From Hydrogenophaga taeniospiralis (GTDB lineage: Bacteria; Pseudomonadota; Gammaproteobacteria; Burkholderiales; Burkholderiaceae_C), in NCBI RefSeq assembly GCF_020510445.1, contig NZ_JAHBAG010000001.1, forward strand, positions 4,068,501-4,132,500: a stretch of DNA of 64,000 bases, given 5' to 3'. A program made the translations under genes and the position numbers. The first letter of the stretch is position 1. Every line of letters begins with the position of its first letter. A model generated the notes under the pieces. It ran no database searches and had not been told where the DNA came from. It was given only the letters and a program-made list of their open reading frames with translations. Shown one piece after another: positions 38,881-50,190 of the stretch.

Positions 38881-40218
38881 ATGCCCCACAACATCCGCTA
38901 CACCCTGCTGTCGCTGCGCGATCTGGCGGTGTCCTTCGGCCCGTTCGCGCTGCTGACCATCGCCCTGCTCGCGCTCACCTACTGGTGGCTCGACCCCAAC
39001 CCACCCAAGCGCGTGGTGCTGGCCACCGGCCCAGCGCAAAGCGCTTACGACGAGTTCGGCAAACGCTACGCCGACGCGCTGGCGCGCTACGGCATCACCG
39101 TGGAACTGCTGCCCTCCGAAGGCTCGTCGGCCAACCTCGAACTGCTGCGCACCGGCCGGGCCGACCTGGGATTCGTGCAGGGCGGCAGCGCCGACATCGG
39201 CTATGACGACGAGGAGTCGATTTCTTCGCTGGGCAGCCTGTTCGTCGAACCGCTGTGGCTGTTTTACCGGGAAGACTCGGCGCAACGCCTGAACCAGACA
39301 GACACCATCACCACCTTGACCGAGCTGCAGGGCTGGCGCGTCAACGTGGGCACCCCCGGCAGCGGCGTGCCGCGCCTGTTCTCCACCCTGCTCGACGTCA
39401 ACCGCGTCGAGCGCAACCAGCTCCAGCTCAGCGAACTGGAACAGACCCCGGCCACCGTCGCCTTCCTGGACGGCCAGGTGGACGCCGTGGTGTTCGCCTC
39501 GGCCCCCGAATCGCTCATGGTGCAGATGCTGCTGCAGTCGCCGGGCATCAAGCTGCTGGACTTCGCGCAGAGCGAAGCCTATTCGCGCCGTTTTGGGTAC
39601 CTCACGCCGGTGGTGATGCCGCAAGGGGTGGTCGATCTCTCCAAGAACATCCCCACGCACGACATGCGGCTCGTGGCCTCCACCACCAGCCTGCTGGCCA
39701 CCAGCAAGACACACCCGGCCATCCTGCAGCTGTTCGCCCAGACCGCCACCGGCCTGCACGGGGGCGCTGGCTGGTTCAGCCGAGCCCGCGAATACCCCAG
39801 CCTGGAACACAGCGAAGTGCCGCTGTCGCCCGAGGCGGTGCGCGCCATCCGCAACGGCCCGCCGTTCCTGCAACGCTACCTGCCGTTCTGGCTGGCCAAC
39901 CTGGTCGAGCGCATGTGGCTGGCCATGGGCCTGATCATCGCGCTGGCGCTGCCGCTCTCGCGCATCGTGCCGCCGCTCTACACCTTCCGCATCCGCTCAC
40001 GGGTGTTCCGCTGGTACGCCGAGCTGCGCGACATCGAGCAGCGCAGCGAAGGCTCGGCCGAGCCAGGGGGCACCCCGGTGCAGGAGCTGCTCGACCAGCT
40101 CGACGCGATGGAACTGAAGGTGGAAAAAATCGTGGTGCCCCTGTCGCACACCGACGAGCTCTACGCCCTGCGCAACAACATCCACCTGGTGCGCAAGAAA
40201 CTGCTGCGAAAGACCTGA
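38881..40218 (+). CDS. TAXI-family solute-binding protein with C-terminal membrane anchor
   Basis: The product has 445 residues. An N-terminal hydrophobic helix (about 16-36) precedes a TAXI-type binding domain (VVLATGPAQSAYDEFGKRYA, GRADLGFVQGGSADIG). After about residue 335 comes another membrane helix (MWLAMGLIIALALPLS) and a basic, coiled-coil-like cytoplasmic tail. TAXI proteins usually feed TRAP permeases; no permease gene is adjacent. The tail suggests signalling or recruitment, which is inference. Confidence 0.8.
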   Translation: MPHNIRYTLLSLRDLAVSFGPFALLTIALLALTYWWLDPNPPKRVVLATGPAQSAYDEFGKRYADALARYGITVELLPSEGSSANLELLRTGRADLGFVQGGSADIGYDDEESISSLGSLFVEPLWLFYREDSAQRLNQTDTITTLTELQGWRVNVGTPGSGVPRLFSTLLDVNRVERNQLQLSELEQTPATVAFLDGQVDAVVFASAPESLMVQMLLQSPGIKLLDFAQSEAYSRRFGYLTPVVMPQGVVDLSKNIPTHDMRLVASTTSLLATSKTHPAILQLFAQTATGLHGGAGWFSRAREYPSLEHSEVPLSPEAVRAIRNGPPFLQRYLPFWLANLVERMWLAMGLIIALALPLSRIVPPLYTFRIRSRVFRWYAELRDIEQRSEGSAEPGGTPVQELLDQLDAMELKVEKIVVPLSHTDELYALRNNIHLVRKKLLRKT

Positions 40219-40279
40219 GCAAAAACCGCCTCGCAGGGGGCCTCCAGCGAGACCCACCCCCGACGCCGCACGACGAGGC

Positions 40280-42379
40280 CTATGGCTGCCGGGCGCTGTT
40301 GATCCAGGCCTGGCGCGTCACGTCGTCCAGCGCGTCGTCGACCATGCCATGGTCGGCCACCACGCGCAGCCGGTCTTGGGCCAGCAGGCGCTCCACCCCC
40401 CGCTTCGTCATGGACAGGGAACGCCCGTCCGCCCCGGTGAACAGGAACATGGTCCCGTGGGGACTGGCCCAGGTGACCTGGCAGCGCAGTGCACGGCCCT
40501 CGTGCCAGACATCGACCCAGGCGCCCACGGGCAGGACCTGCACCTGCTCATCGGCCATCTCCTCCTTGAGATCGGCCCAGTCGCGCGGCAGGATCTCGGT
40601 GTCCACGAAAGCCGGCTGCGTGTCAATCAGCGCGTCTTCCATGAAACCGGTGTCGCGCGCTTCGGCCGGTTGCATCCAGAGCTCGTCGCCATCCGGTTCG
40701 AACTGAGCACTCGGTGGCGCTTCCTCGACGGGTTCGTTGCGCTGGGTCTTGTACGCCGCCTCGTGCAGGCCCATCAGGGCCGCGAAAAACGCCTCGGTCT
40801 GGGCCCGTGGGTAATCGATCGCGTCCAGCCCCTCGCGCAAGGTGCGCAGCAAGCCGGGGATGACCTTGATCAGGCGCGGCCGGTTGCGACTGGCCTGCGC
40901 CAGCTGGGAAGACCACAACAGGTCGGGCAGGATCTCGGTGTAACGCACCGCGGGCGTCTGCGCGGGTGCCAGGGATGCGGACGTCGCCGGCTTTTCGGCC
41001 GCGTCCATGCGGGCCTGCGCCACCACCTGCGACCAGGGTCCGGTCAGAAAGCGCCGCACCACGCCGGGCGCGCGCTCGAAATCGTTGCGCGCGCGGAACT
41101 CGGCCGCCACCCGTTCGGCCAGCAGGTTGCGCTGTTCCACACGCATCAGGGTCTGCACGGCCAGCCCGCGGGCCTGCGCCTGCCTGGGCGCCAGGGCCTC
41201 GGCCTGCGAGCGCGTCAGTTGCTCCAGCAAGCCGGGAAAACGGTCCGGCAGATCGGCACCCGGAGCCTGCAACGCGCGCACGACGTCGTGCACCTGGGTG
41301 GCGAACGCGGTGTATCCCGAGTCCTGCTCGCTGGTGAATGCCAGGCCGCGCTCGGCGATGGCGTCGAGCAAGCGGCGAGCGGGGTTGTGCCGATCGGCAA
41401 AAAAACGTGGGTCGCTGCGCGCGAGCTGCAAGAGCGCCGGCTTCAGGCCCTGCAGCATCTCACGCAGCGGGGCCAGCAGCCGCTCATCGGTCGTCAGGCG
41501 CCGCAGCATCAGCGTGACCACCTCGGCCGCCAGGGTGCGCACCATGGCGTTGCCCGAGCCCGAGGCGCCCTGGTCGCTGGGGCCGCTGCCCGCCTGATCG
41601 AGGTTGCCCACCAGCAACTGGTGCAGGTGGTCCAGGGTGAGCAGCGCATCGGGGCCGCGCACCGCTTCCGTCGAAACCGATTCGCTGCGCGAGCCGCTCT
41701 CCGGCCCTGCCGGGGTCGGTGTCCGGCCCTGGGGCGTCTGGATCACGGTGTAGCCCGCGGGCACGACGCCCCAGCTGTCGAGCAGCGCACTCAGGCGCGC
41801 GTACATGCCCTGCAACTCCTCGCCGAGGGCCACGGCACCGGTCTGCAACCAGCGCGAACGCACCGCCGGGTCCACATGCAACCCGCTGAGCGCGCGTATC
41901 AAGGCCGTTACCACCACCTCGGAGCGCAACGGGTTGGCCTCGATGCGCACCCGCTGCAGGCCACGGGCGCGGCTCATGCGCGCGTTGAGTCCGACCAGTT
42001 CCTCGTCGGCCGACATCTTGATCACCTGCTGCACCCGGGCGAGCTCCACCGTCTCCTGCACCTGCTCGTCGCCCATGAGCTCCAGTTCGTCAAAGCTCAA
42101 CGATTTCAGGCTGCGAACCTTGCTGCCGGAGGAAGGCAGCGCGCCTTCCACCGATTCGGCAAAGGCTTCCAGAAAACGCGCCGCGATCACCTCGCGGTGG
42201 CTCTCCAGTGTGGTCCGGGCCTGACCGAGTGCCTGCTTTTCATGCAGGTGGCTTGCAACGCTTTCGCGCTGTTGCAGCGTCTCGTGCAGTTTGGCAAGCC
42301 AGCGCGGAATCCACTCGCGCGTTTGCACAAGGGCTTCTTTCAGGCACGCATCAAAGGACTCGTTGGGGCTGGCGTCCAT
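40280..42379 (-). CDS. DUF1631 family protein
   Basis: The long cytoplasmic protein of 699 residues is mostly helical. It begins MDASPNESFDACLKEAL, and its C-terminal part holds LPVGAWVDVWHEGRALRCQVTWASP, a small beta domain resembling PilZ-like folds. The middle contains a low-complexity linker (about 215-245). DUF1631 proteins are frequent in beta- and gamma-proteobacteria and their function is not established. A link to cyclic-di-GMP through the C-terminal domain is a guess. Confidence 0.82.
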   Translation of the reverse strand: MDASPNESFDACLKEALVQTREWIPRWLAKLHETLQQRESVASHLHEKQALGQARTTLESHREVIAARFLEAFAESVEGALPSSGSKVRSLKSLSFDELELMGDEQVQETVELARVQQVIKMSADEELVGLNARMSRARGLQRVRIEANPLRSEVVVTALIRALSGLHVDPAVRSRWLQTGAVALGEELQGMYARLSALLDSWGVVPAGYTVIQTPQGRTPTPAGPESGSRSESVSTEAVRGPDALLTLDHLHQLLVGNLDQAGSGPSDQGASGSGNAMVRTLAAEVVTLMLRRLTTDERLLAPLREMLQGLKPALLQLARSDPRFFADRHNPARRLLDAIAERGLAFTSEQDSGYTAFATQVHDVVRALQAPGADLPDRFPGLLEQLTRSQAEALAPRQAQARGLAVQTLMRVEQRNLLAERVAAEFRARNDFERAPGVVRRFLTGPWSQVVAQARMDAAEKPATSASLAPAQTPAVRYTEILPDLLWSSQLAQASRNRPRLIKVIPGLLRTLREGLDAIDYPRAQTEAFFAALMGLHEAAYKTQRNEPVEEAPPSAQFEPDGDELWMQPAEARDTGFMEDALIDTQPAFVDTEILPRDWADLKEEMADEQVQVLPVGAWVDVWHEGRALRCQVTWASPHGTMFLFTGADGRSLSMTKRGVERLLAQDRLRVVADHGMVDDALDDVTRQAWINSARQP

Positions 42380-42488
42380 GGGGCCGGGTACCTTTCATCT
42401 CCGCGAGGAGTGAGGGTTGGTATGCCTTGCATTATCACCACCCAGCCTGGTACGCGAAACCCGGATGTGCGCGCCCAAACCCGCCAGT

Positions 42489-43034
42489 TCAAGGCTTTGC
42501 CAACAGCGCCTGCCACCCCGAGACGCCCAGGGCCCGCAGGGTCTGGATGTTGCGCTCGACGATCGCGTCCGCGTCCCCGCCATCGGAAGCCACCGCACGC
42601 GCCACGCTTTCTTCGCGCAACAGGTGCAGCGTGGGGAAAGGCGCGCGGTTGGTGGCGTTGCTGATGTCGTCGGGTTCAACGCCCTCAAACTGGAACTGAG
42701 GGTGGAAGCTCGCGACCTGGATCACGCCGTCGAGCCCGTGCTCTTCCACCACATCGTCCACCACGCCCATGAAGTCGTTGAAGACGAAAAAATCCGGAAA
42801 CAGCGTGGGGTGCACCAGCAACGTGGTGTCGATCTCGTCGGCCGGCGTGTTCACCAGCAGGTCCAGCTCTCGGTCCAAGTCGTCCAGGAATGCATCCAGA
42901 TGCCGCGCCCGGCTCACCACGATGCGCACCTGGTTCTTCACATAGACCGACCGCGCGAACGGACACAGGTTCAGCCCGATCACCGCCTTCTCGATCCAGT
43001 GGCGGGTGTCGGCAAGAACTTGTTCGTCGGTCAT
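42489..43034 (-). CDS. DUF1415 family protein
   Basis: The product has 181 residues. The start MTDEQVLADTRHWIEKAVIGLNLCPFAR and the block HPTLFPDFFVFNDFM are characteristic of DUF1415. No signal or membrane segment is seen. The conserved Cys-Pro after LNL and several His/Asp residues could form an active site, but no reaction is known. It is downstream of ettA on the same strand, separated by repeat copy E. Confidence 0.85.
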   Translation of the reverse strand: MTDEQVLADTRHWIEKAVIGLNLCPFARSVYVKNQVRIVVSRARHLDAFLDDLDRELDLLVNTPADEIDTTLLVHPTLFPDFFVFNDFMGVVDDVVEEHGLDGVIQVASFHPQFQFEGVEPDDISNATNRAPFPTLHLLREESVARAVASDGGDADAIVERNIQTLRALGVSGWQALLAKP

Positions 43035-43073
43035 AAGAGAAAGTGCAAATCGAGAAAAGGGTAGCTATCGCAG

Positions 43074-43156
43074 AATGCCGCGGGTCCGGGTTTCCCGGCC
43101 CGCAGGCATTGCCCCCTTGAGGGGGTGACGCGCCGCAAGGCGCGGCGCGGGGGTGG
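43074..43156 (-). repeat. GC-rich 3'-end repeat, copy E
   Basis: Read on the minus strand, it starts three bases after the ettA stop: CCCCCGCGCCGCGCC, a GGCGCG return, the dyad CCCCCTCAAGGGGG, then GCGGGCCGGGAAACCCGG. The order of blocks is the same as in the other copies. Confidence 0.68.
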
Positions 43157-43159
43157 GCC

Positions 43160-44821
<1,662 letters not shown>

Positions 44822-45079
44822 GGTGTCTGTCTGTCCGAGTGATCTGCAGCCGAAAGGCCGCGCAACCCATGATTATCCCAGCATGCGACAATACCGGCTG
44901 TTGGGCACTTCAGTAGGCCCGGCACCAGCACAATGCTGGGGGTGTGCACCAGCCACTGGCCGCCACCCACCTTGTGAATCCATCAGCCCCAGACTGACCG
45001 GCCGCCGCCCTCCTACACAGAGGACAGCAGCCGGAGTGGCCGATGCCCCCAGCGCCCTGGACGGGCGCCTCATCAAGCA
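44822..45079. promoter_or_regulatory. Divergent ettA/rhlE intergenic region
   Basis: The 258 bases have no convincing gene. They must contain both promoters and the long 5' region of rhlE. A GGAG lies near 45033, too far from the rhlE ATG to be its ribosome-binding site. No clear operator or terminator was seen. Confidence 0.4.
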
Positions 45080-46879
45080 ATGAACTTCGAAGAACTGAAT
45101 CTGGCCCCGGCCATCGTGCAAGCTGTGCGCGAGCACGGTTACGAAACCCCCACCCCCATCCAGGCCGAGGCGATCCCCGCCGTGCTGGCCGGACGCGATC
45201 TGCTCGGTGGTGCCCAGACCGGCACCGGCAAGACCGCCGCCTTCACCCTGCCCCTGCTGCACCTGCTGAGCCAGGGCGAACGCGCCAAGAGCAAATTCGG
45301 CGGCGTGGCCATCCGCGCCCTCGTGCTCACCCCCACCCGCGAGCTGGCCGCCCAGGTCGAAGAATCGGTGCGCACTTACGGCAAGCACCTCTCGCTGACC
45401 TCCACCGTCGTCTTCGGCGGCGTGGGCATGAACCCGCAGATCAACGCCATGAAGCGCGGCGTGGACATCCTGGTGGCCACGCCCGGACGCCTGCTCGATC
45501 TGCAGCAACAGGGTTTCCTCGACCTCTCCGGCGTGCAGATGCTGGTGCTGGACGAAGCCGACCGCATGCTGGACATGGGCTTCATCCACGACGTGAAGAA
45601 GATCCTGGCCCTGGTGCCCAAGGAAAAGCAGAGCCTGCTGTTCTCCGCCACCTTCAGCGACGAAATCCGCGACCTCGCCAGCGCCCTGCTGAAAGATCCG
45701 CTGCACATCCAGGTGACCCCGCGCAACACCACGGTGCAGCGCATCAGCCAGGTGATCCACCCCGTGGGCCGTGGCAAGAAGAAGGCGCTGCTGGTGCACA
45801 TCATCAATGAGCACAACTGGAGCCAGGTGCTGGTGTTCACCCGCACCAAGTTCGGCGCCAACAACGTCGCCGAGTACCTCACGAAAAACGGCATCCAGGC
45901 GATGGCGCTGCACGGCAACAAGAGTCAGGGTGCCCGCACCCAGGCACTGGCAGGCTTCAAGAGCGGTGACATCAGGGCCCTGGTGGCCACCGACATCGCG
46001 GCGCGCGGCATCGACATCGACGAGCTGCCGCACGTGGTGAATTACGAGATCCCCAACGTCTGCGAAGACTACGTGCACCGCATCGGCCGCACCGGCCGCG
46101 CCGGCAACAGCGGTGAAGCCATCAACCTCGTGAGCCTGGACGAAGAAGGCTTCATGATGGACATCGAGCGCTTCACCAAGCAGCAGATCCCGGTGCAGAT
46201 CTTCCAGGAGTTCATGCCCGAGCCGGGTGAAAAGGCCGAGCCCATCGCCATGGGCCGCCAGACCATCTGGGGCGGCGCCGGCAAGCCGCCGAGCCGCGAG
46301 GTGATGGCCGCCGCCGCCAAGGCCGCGCGCACCGAGATGCTGCAGCGCGTGCGCGAGAAGAAGGCCGACGCGCCACAAGGTGGCCGCGGCAACGGCGGTG
46401 GCCAGCGCCAGCGCCCGGCCGGTGACGGCAGCCCGGCCGCCGACGGCCCGCGTGGCGAAGGCCGCCGCGCCCAGGCGGGTCAGCGCCCCAACGGTAACGG
46501 CAATGGCCAGCCGCGCAACGGCGGCAACCGCAATGGCGCGCAGGGCCAACGCCCGCCGCGCCAGGCCCAGGGTGACCGCATGGATCGGGGCGATCGCCCC
46601 GAGCGCGGCGACCGTGGCCCGGCGCGTGGCGAGGGCGGCGCAGAGCGCCAGCCTGGACCCAACGCCCACCTGGGCAGCCTGCGCATCCGCGAACCGCGTC
46701 CACGCACCGCCGCCCCGGGTGGTCAGCCCGACCCGCTGCGCACCAGCATCGACTCGATGCGCACCGGCAACCGCGGCAACCGCTCCGGCCAGGGCCGTGG
46801 TGGCCAGGGCCGCAACGGCGACGCGCCGCGCGGAGGCCCCGCCGATCCGCTGCGCACCAGCTTCGGCCGGATCCGGTAA
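45080..46879 (+). CDS. rhlE: DEAD-box RNA helicase, RhlE type
   Basis: The product has 599 residues. All motifs are present: Q motif (YETPTPIQ), [20 protein letters not shown] in [16 protein letters not shown] and [10 protein letters not shown]. Residues about 1-380 form the RecA-like pair; the remaining 200 are a disordered Gly/Arg/Asn/Gln-rich tail with RGG-type repeats. The motif DPLRTS occurs twice near the end. It unwinds RNA duplexes in ribosome assembly or RNA decay; the tail should bind RNA without specificity. Confidence 0.93.
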   Translation: MNFEELNLAPAIVQAVREHGYETPTPIQAEAIPAVLAGRDLLGGAQTGTGKTAAFTLPLLHLLSQGERAKSKFGGVAIRALVLTPTRELAAQVEESVRTYGKHLSLTSTVVFGGVGMNPQINAMKRGVDILVATPGRLLDLQQQGFLDLSGVQMLVLDEADRMLDMGFIHDVKKILALVPKEKQSLLFSATFSDEIRDLASALLKDPLHIQVTPRNTTVQRISQVIHPVGRGKKKALLVHIINEHNWSQVLVFTRTKFGANNVAEYLTKNGIQAMALHGNKSQGARTQALAGFKSGDIRALVATDIAARGIDIDELPHVVNYEIPNVCEDYVHRIGRTGRAGNSGEAINLVSLDEEGFMMDIERFTKQQIPVQIFQEFMPEPGEKAEPIAMGRQTIWGGAGKPPSREVMAAAAKAARTEMLQRVREKKADAPQGGRGNGGGQRQRPAGDGSPAADGPRGEGRRAQAGQRPNGNGNGQPRNGGNRNGAQGQRPPRQAQGDRMDRGDRPERGDRGPARGEGGAERQPGPNAHLGSLRIREPRPRTAAPGGQPDPLRTSIDSMRTGNRGNRSGQGRGGQGRNGDAPRGGPADPLRTSFGRIR

Positions 46880-46977
46880 CTTCCCCTCCACCGTCGGTTC
46901 CCGGGCGGTTCCAGCGCCCCGGACCTCGACGGCGCGGGCACCCCGTGGCCCGCCGGGTTTGGCACTACAGTGCGGTC

Positions 46978-48123
46978 ATGGAAACTGACCGCACGTATCC
47001 CGTCCCGCAAGTCCCTGTCGCCCCGTCTGCCCTCACCGGCAACGGGGCGCAGTCGCGTTTCGCCACCCTCATGGTGGCAACTTGCAATCTGCTCAACCTG
47101 GCGCAGCCCGGGCGGCACTTCTACGACGGTCAGGACCCCTACAGCCAGAACGAGTTCGAGCGCAAGGTCGAATGGCTCGGCGCACGCTTCAAGGTGCTCA
47201 ACGCCGATGTGATCGCGGTGCAGGAGGTGTGGGACGAGGTCGCATTGCGCGCGGCGGTGGCGCGCAGCGGCCTGCAGTACGGCTTCGTGAGCGTGCCGGG
47301 CGCGGAGAACGGCCCCGGCCAGCACGGCGCGCAGGGCACGCCGCGCGTGGGCATCGTCAGCCGCCTCAAGGTCGAGTCGGTCCTGTCGCTGGTCGATTTT
47401 CCGGCCGCTGCGGTGGTGGATGTGCCGGGCCTCGGGCCGCATACCCGCTTCGAGCGCCCGCCACTGTTCGCCACCCTGCGCATGAAGCACGGCCAGGCCG
47501 TGGGCGTGATCACCGCGCACCTGAAATCCAAACGCCCCAAGTACCTGCAAGACGCCGAGGGCCGGCCACTGGAAGACCCGGACGACCCCACCGTGCAGGC
47601 CATTGGCTCGCTGCGCTCGCTCATCATGCGCGCTGGCGAAGCGCTGGCGCTGCGCCTGAAGGTGGTGGAGCTGCTGCACCGCACACGACTGCCACTGATC
47701 GTGATGGGCGATCTGAACGACGGCCCGCACAGCGTCACCACACAACTCATCGCCGCCACCTCGCAAGTGGCTTACGACAAGGGCGCGCGCGACAACGCGC
47801 TCTTCAGCGCCTGGGACGTGATGGGCGAGGCCGCGCTGCGCCGGGACGTGGCCTTCTCCCACATCCACCAGGGCTACCCCGAGGTGCTTGACCAGGTGCT
47901 GGTGAGCGAAGAGTTCGTGGCCACCAGCCGCGCCTCCATCGGCGATGTGAAGCGCGTCGACGTCTTCAACGACCACCTGTTCGAAGGCCGCGACCGCAGC
48001 CGCAGCGACCATGGGTTCGTGCGCGCGCTGTTGCGCCTGCGGCTGCCGGACCCGGTGCAACGGCAGGGCCAAGAACAGGTTCCGTTCTGTTCCAATACCG
48101 GTGCGGAACACGAACCCTCCTGA
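46978..48123 (+). CDS. Endonuclease/exonuclease/phosphatase family protein
   Basis: The product has 381 residues from the ATG at 46978. EEP-fold blocks appear in order: ATCNLLNL, VIAVQEVWDE (metal-binding Glu), VITAHLKSK, IVMGDLNDGP and the final RSDHGFVRALL His. No signal peptide is present. The substrate could be DNA, RNA or a phosphoester lipid; nothing in the neighbourhood decides this. Four bases separate it from the response-regulator gene, so they may be co-transcribed. Confidence 0.85.
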   Translation: METDRTYPVPQVPVAPSALTGNGAQSRFATLMVATCNLLNLAQPGRHFYDGQDPYSQNEFERKVEWLGARFKVLNADVIAVQEVWDEVALRAAVARSGLQYGFVSVPGAENGPGQHGAQGTPRVGIVSRLKVESVLSLVDFPAAAVVDVPGLGPHTRFERPPLFATLRMKHGQAVGVITAHLKSKRPKYLQDAEGRPLEDPDDPTVQAIGSLRSLIMRAGEALALRLKVVELLHRTRLPLIVMGDLNDGPHSVTTQLIAATSQVAYDKGARDNALFSAWDVMGEAALRRDVAFSHIHQGYPEVLDQVLVSEEFVATSRASIGDVKRVDVFNDHLFEGRDRSRSDHGFVRALLRLRLPDPVQRQGQEQVPFCSNTGAEHEPS

Positions 48124-48127
48124 TCCC

Positions 48128-48790
48128 ATGAAATTGCTGCTTGCCGAAGACGACGCCATGCTGGGCGCCAGCATGGAAAAAGGCCTGACCCTGGCCGGGT
48201 TCACCCTGGACCGGGTGCGAGACGGCCAGCATGTGCTGAACGCACTCGAAAGCCACACCTACGACGTGATCCTGCTCGACATCGGGCTGCCCAAGATCGA
48301 TGGCCTGCAGATACTGCGTCGGATGCGTCAGCAGGGGCTGCAGACCCCGGTGATGCTGGTGACGGCACGGGATGCTGTTCAGGATCGCGTGGCCGGATTG
48401 AACCTGGGGGCCGACGACTACCTGAGCAAACCCTTTGATCTGGATGAACTGATCGCCCGCATCCACGCGCTCGCGCGCCGCCGAAGCGGTCAAAGCCAGC
48501 CGCAGCTTCAGCTGGGTCGGCTGCAACTGAATCCGATCGAGCGACAGGCACGGCTCGGAGACACGCCGCTGGCGCTGTCGCCGCGCGAGTTCGATCTGCT
48601 GGAAATACTGATGCGCCAGCCCGGGGCCGTGCTGTCGGTGAATGTGCTGGAAAAGCAGCTCTACAACTGGGGCAACGAGGTCACCAGCAACGCCGTCGAG
48701 GTGCATCTGCACCACCTGCGCAAGAAGCTGGGCGAGCCCTGGATCGTCAACGTGCGGGGTGTGGGCTACAAACTGGTGCCGCTCGCTTGA
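48128..48790 (+). CDS. OmpR/PhoB-family response regulator (QseB/PmrA-like)
   Basis: The product has 220 residues. The receiver domain has the acidic pocket AEDDA, phospho-acceptor D51 in ILLDIGLPKIDG, the switch Thr in LVTARD and Lys in LSKPFD. The C-terminal winged helix has SPREFDLLEILMRQPG and VRGVGYKL. It is paired with the histidine kinase whose TTG start overlaps its stop. Closest in type to QseB/PmrA regulators, but the regulon is unknown. Confidence 0.93.
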   Translation: MKLLLAEDDAMLGASMEKGLTLAGFTLDRVRDGQHVLNALESHTYDVILLDIGLPKIDGLQILRRMRQQGLQTPVMLVTARDAVQDRVAGLNLGADDYLSKPFDLDELIARIHALARRRSGQSQPQLQLGRLQLNPIERQARLGDTPLALSPREFDLLEILMRQPGAVLSVNVLEKQLYNWGNEVTSNAVEVHLHHLRKKLGEPWIVNVRGVGYKLVPLA

Positions 48791-50157
48791 ACTCCATCCG
48801 ATCGCGCCTTCTGCTCTGGCAGATCTCGGCCCTGGTTCTGACCTCGGTGGTGGTCGGTGTTCTGACGTTTCGGCTCGCCTGGGGTGGATTCAACGACGTG
48901 CGGGACCAGGGCCTGGAGCAGATTGCCCAGGCGGTGTTGCGGCATGACAAGACCTTGAATGCCGGCAGCGCCAACGCGGCACCCAAGGCACCGCAAGACC
49001 TGTCCATCCTGGAAAAGAAGTGGTTCGCCGAAGACAGGTATCTGGACCAGTTCGTCAGCCAGATCTGGAGCAACCAGGGTGTGCTGCAGTACTCGTCGCT
49101 GCCCGAGGTCGGTCCACCGATGCAGCCCTCGGGGCACCACATCGTGACCTGGCGTGGCCAGAGTTGGCGCCTCTACACCCTGCCCCAGGGGGACCGCCTG
49201 GTCCAGGTGGCCGTCACCACCCATATCCGGCGGCAGCACTTCTACGAGCTGACCACCTGGCTGTTGATCCCGCTGGGCGTTCTGGTGGTGGTGCTGGGCA
49301 TGCTGATCCACCAAGCGGTCCTGCGCTCGTTGCGTCCGCTGGAAAACATGCGCCGCGAACTGGGCCAGCGCGATGTCGCGGACCTGCAAGCGGTGTCCAC
49401 CACCGGGTTGCCTGCGGAGATCGTGCCACTGGCCGAAACCCTGAATCAGCTGCTCACGCGCATGGACGTCCTGCTGGCCCACCAGCGGCAGTTCCTCGCC
49501 GACGCCGCGCACGAACTCAACACGCCACTGGCCGCCATCCGGCTGCAGGCCCAGCTGGTGCGACGCACGCCGGAGGCCGAACGCGTCGCCGCGCTGGACG
49601 AACTGGACCGGGGCATCCTGCGCACCAGCCACCTGGTGTCCCAGCTCTTGCAGCTGGCGCGGCTGGAACCCGATGCCCGCCGTTCCGAACACGCCATGGT
49701 GCAACTGGACGCGCTGGTACGCGAGGTGGTGGTGTCCTTCGCGGCGCGTGCCGCCGAACACCGCATCGATCTGGGTCTGACCTCGGCCGACCCAGCCTGT
49801 GTGCGGGGCGATGCGCAGGCGCTGCGGGCCATGCTGGACAACCTGGTGGACAACGCCCTGCGCTACGCCGGCGAAGGGGCCCGCGTGGACCTCGCCTTGC
49901 GCGTGGAAGGCCACCACGCGGTGGTGGAAGTCATGGACAACGGACCGGGCATCGCGGCCGCGGACCGCGAGCGGGTGCAGGAGCGCTTCGTCCGGCTCGA
50001 TCAGGGGCAATCCACCGGCAGCGGGTTGGGCCTGGCGATCGTGAGAAGCATCGCCGATCTGCACGCGGCCCATTTCGAGATCACCGATGCGCCGTCCGGT
50101 GGGCTGCTGGCGCGCATCCGCTTTCCCATGGCCGCCGACACCCCAACCCCAACCTGA
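48787..50157 (+). CDS. Membrane sensor histidine kinase (QseC/PmrB-like)
   Basis: The TTG at 48787 overlaps the regulator's stop (TTGA) and gives 456 residues starting with a membrane helix (about 9-30). A periplasmic sensor of about 125 residues is followed by the second helix (about 157-175), a HAMP-like region, the H-box FLADAAHELNTPLAAI (H242) and the ATP domain (LDNLVDNALRY, DNGPGI, GSGLGLAI). No later start keeps the first helix. The signal sensed is unknown. Confidence 0.92.
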   Translation: MNSIRSRLLLWQISALVLTSVVVGVLTFRLAWGGFNDVRDQGLEQIAQAVLRHDKTLNAGSANAAPKAPQDLSILEKKWFAEDRYLDQFVSQIWSNQGVLQYSSLPEVGPPMQPSGHHIVTWRGQSWRLYTLPQGDRLVQVAVTTHIRRQHFYELTTWLLIPLGVLVVVLGMLIHQAVLRSLRPLENMRRELGQRDVADLQAVSTTGLPAEIVPLAETLNQLLTRMDVLLAHQRQFLADAAHELNTPLAAIRLQAQLVRRTPEAERVAALDELDRGILRTSHLVSQLLQLARLEPDARRSEHAMVQLDALVREVVVSFAARAAEHRIDLGLTSADPACVRGDAQALRAMLDNLVDNALRYAGEGARVDLALRVEGHHAVVEVMDNGPGIAAADRERVQERFVRLDQGQSTGSGLGLAIVRSIADLHAAHFEITDAPSGGLLARIRFPMAADTPTPT

Positions 50158-50190
50158 ACACCCGACCGGTCAGGCCGGAGCGCTCAGCGC

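Noticed and set aside
44873..46891. A 672-codon minus-strand frame opposite rhlE
   Set aside because: It mirrors the helicase codons, has no recognisable domain and no ribosome-binding site; it is an antisense artefact.
50158..50190. Palindromic GACCGGTC / AGCGCTCAGCGCT as bidirectional terminator
   Set aside because: Short, no T- or A-run on either side, so it is not called as a terminator.
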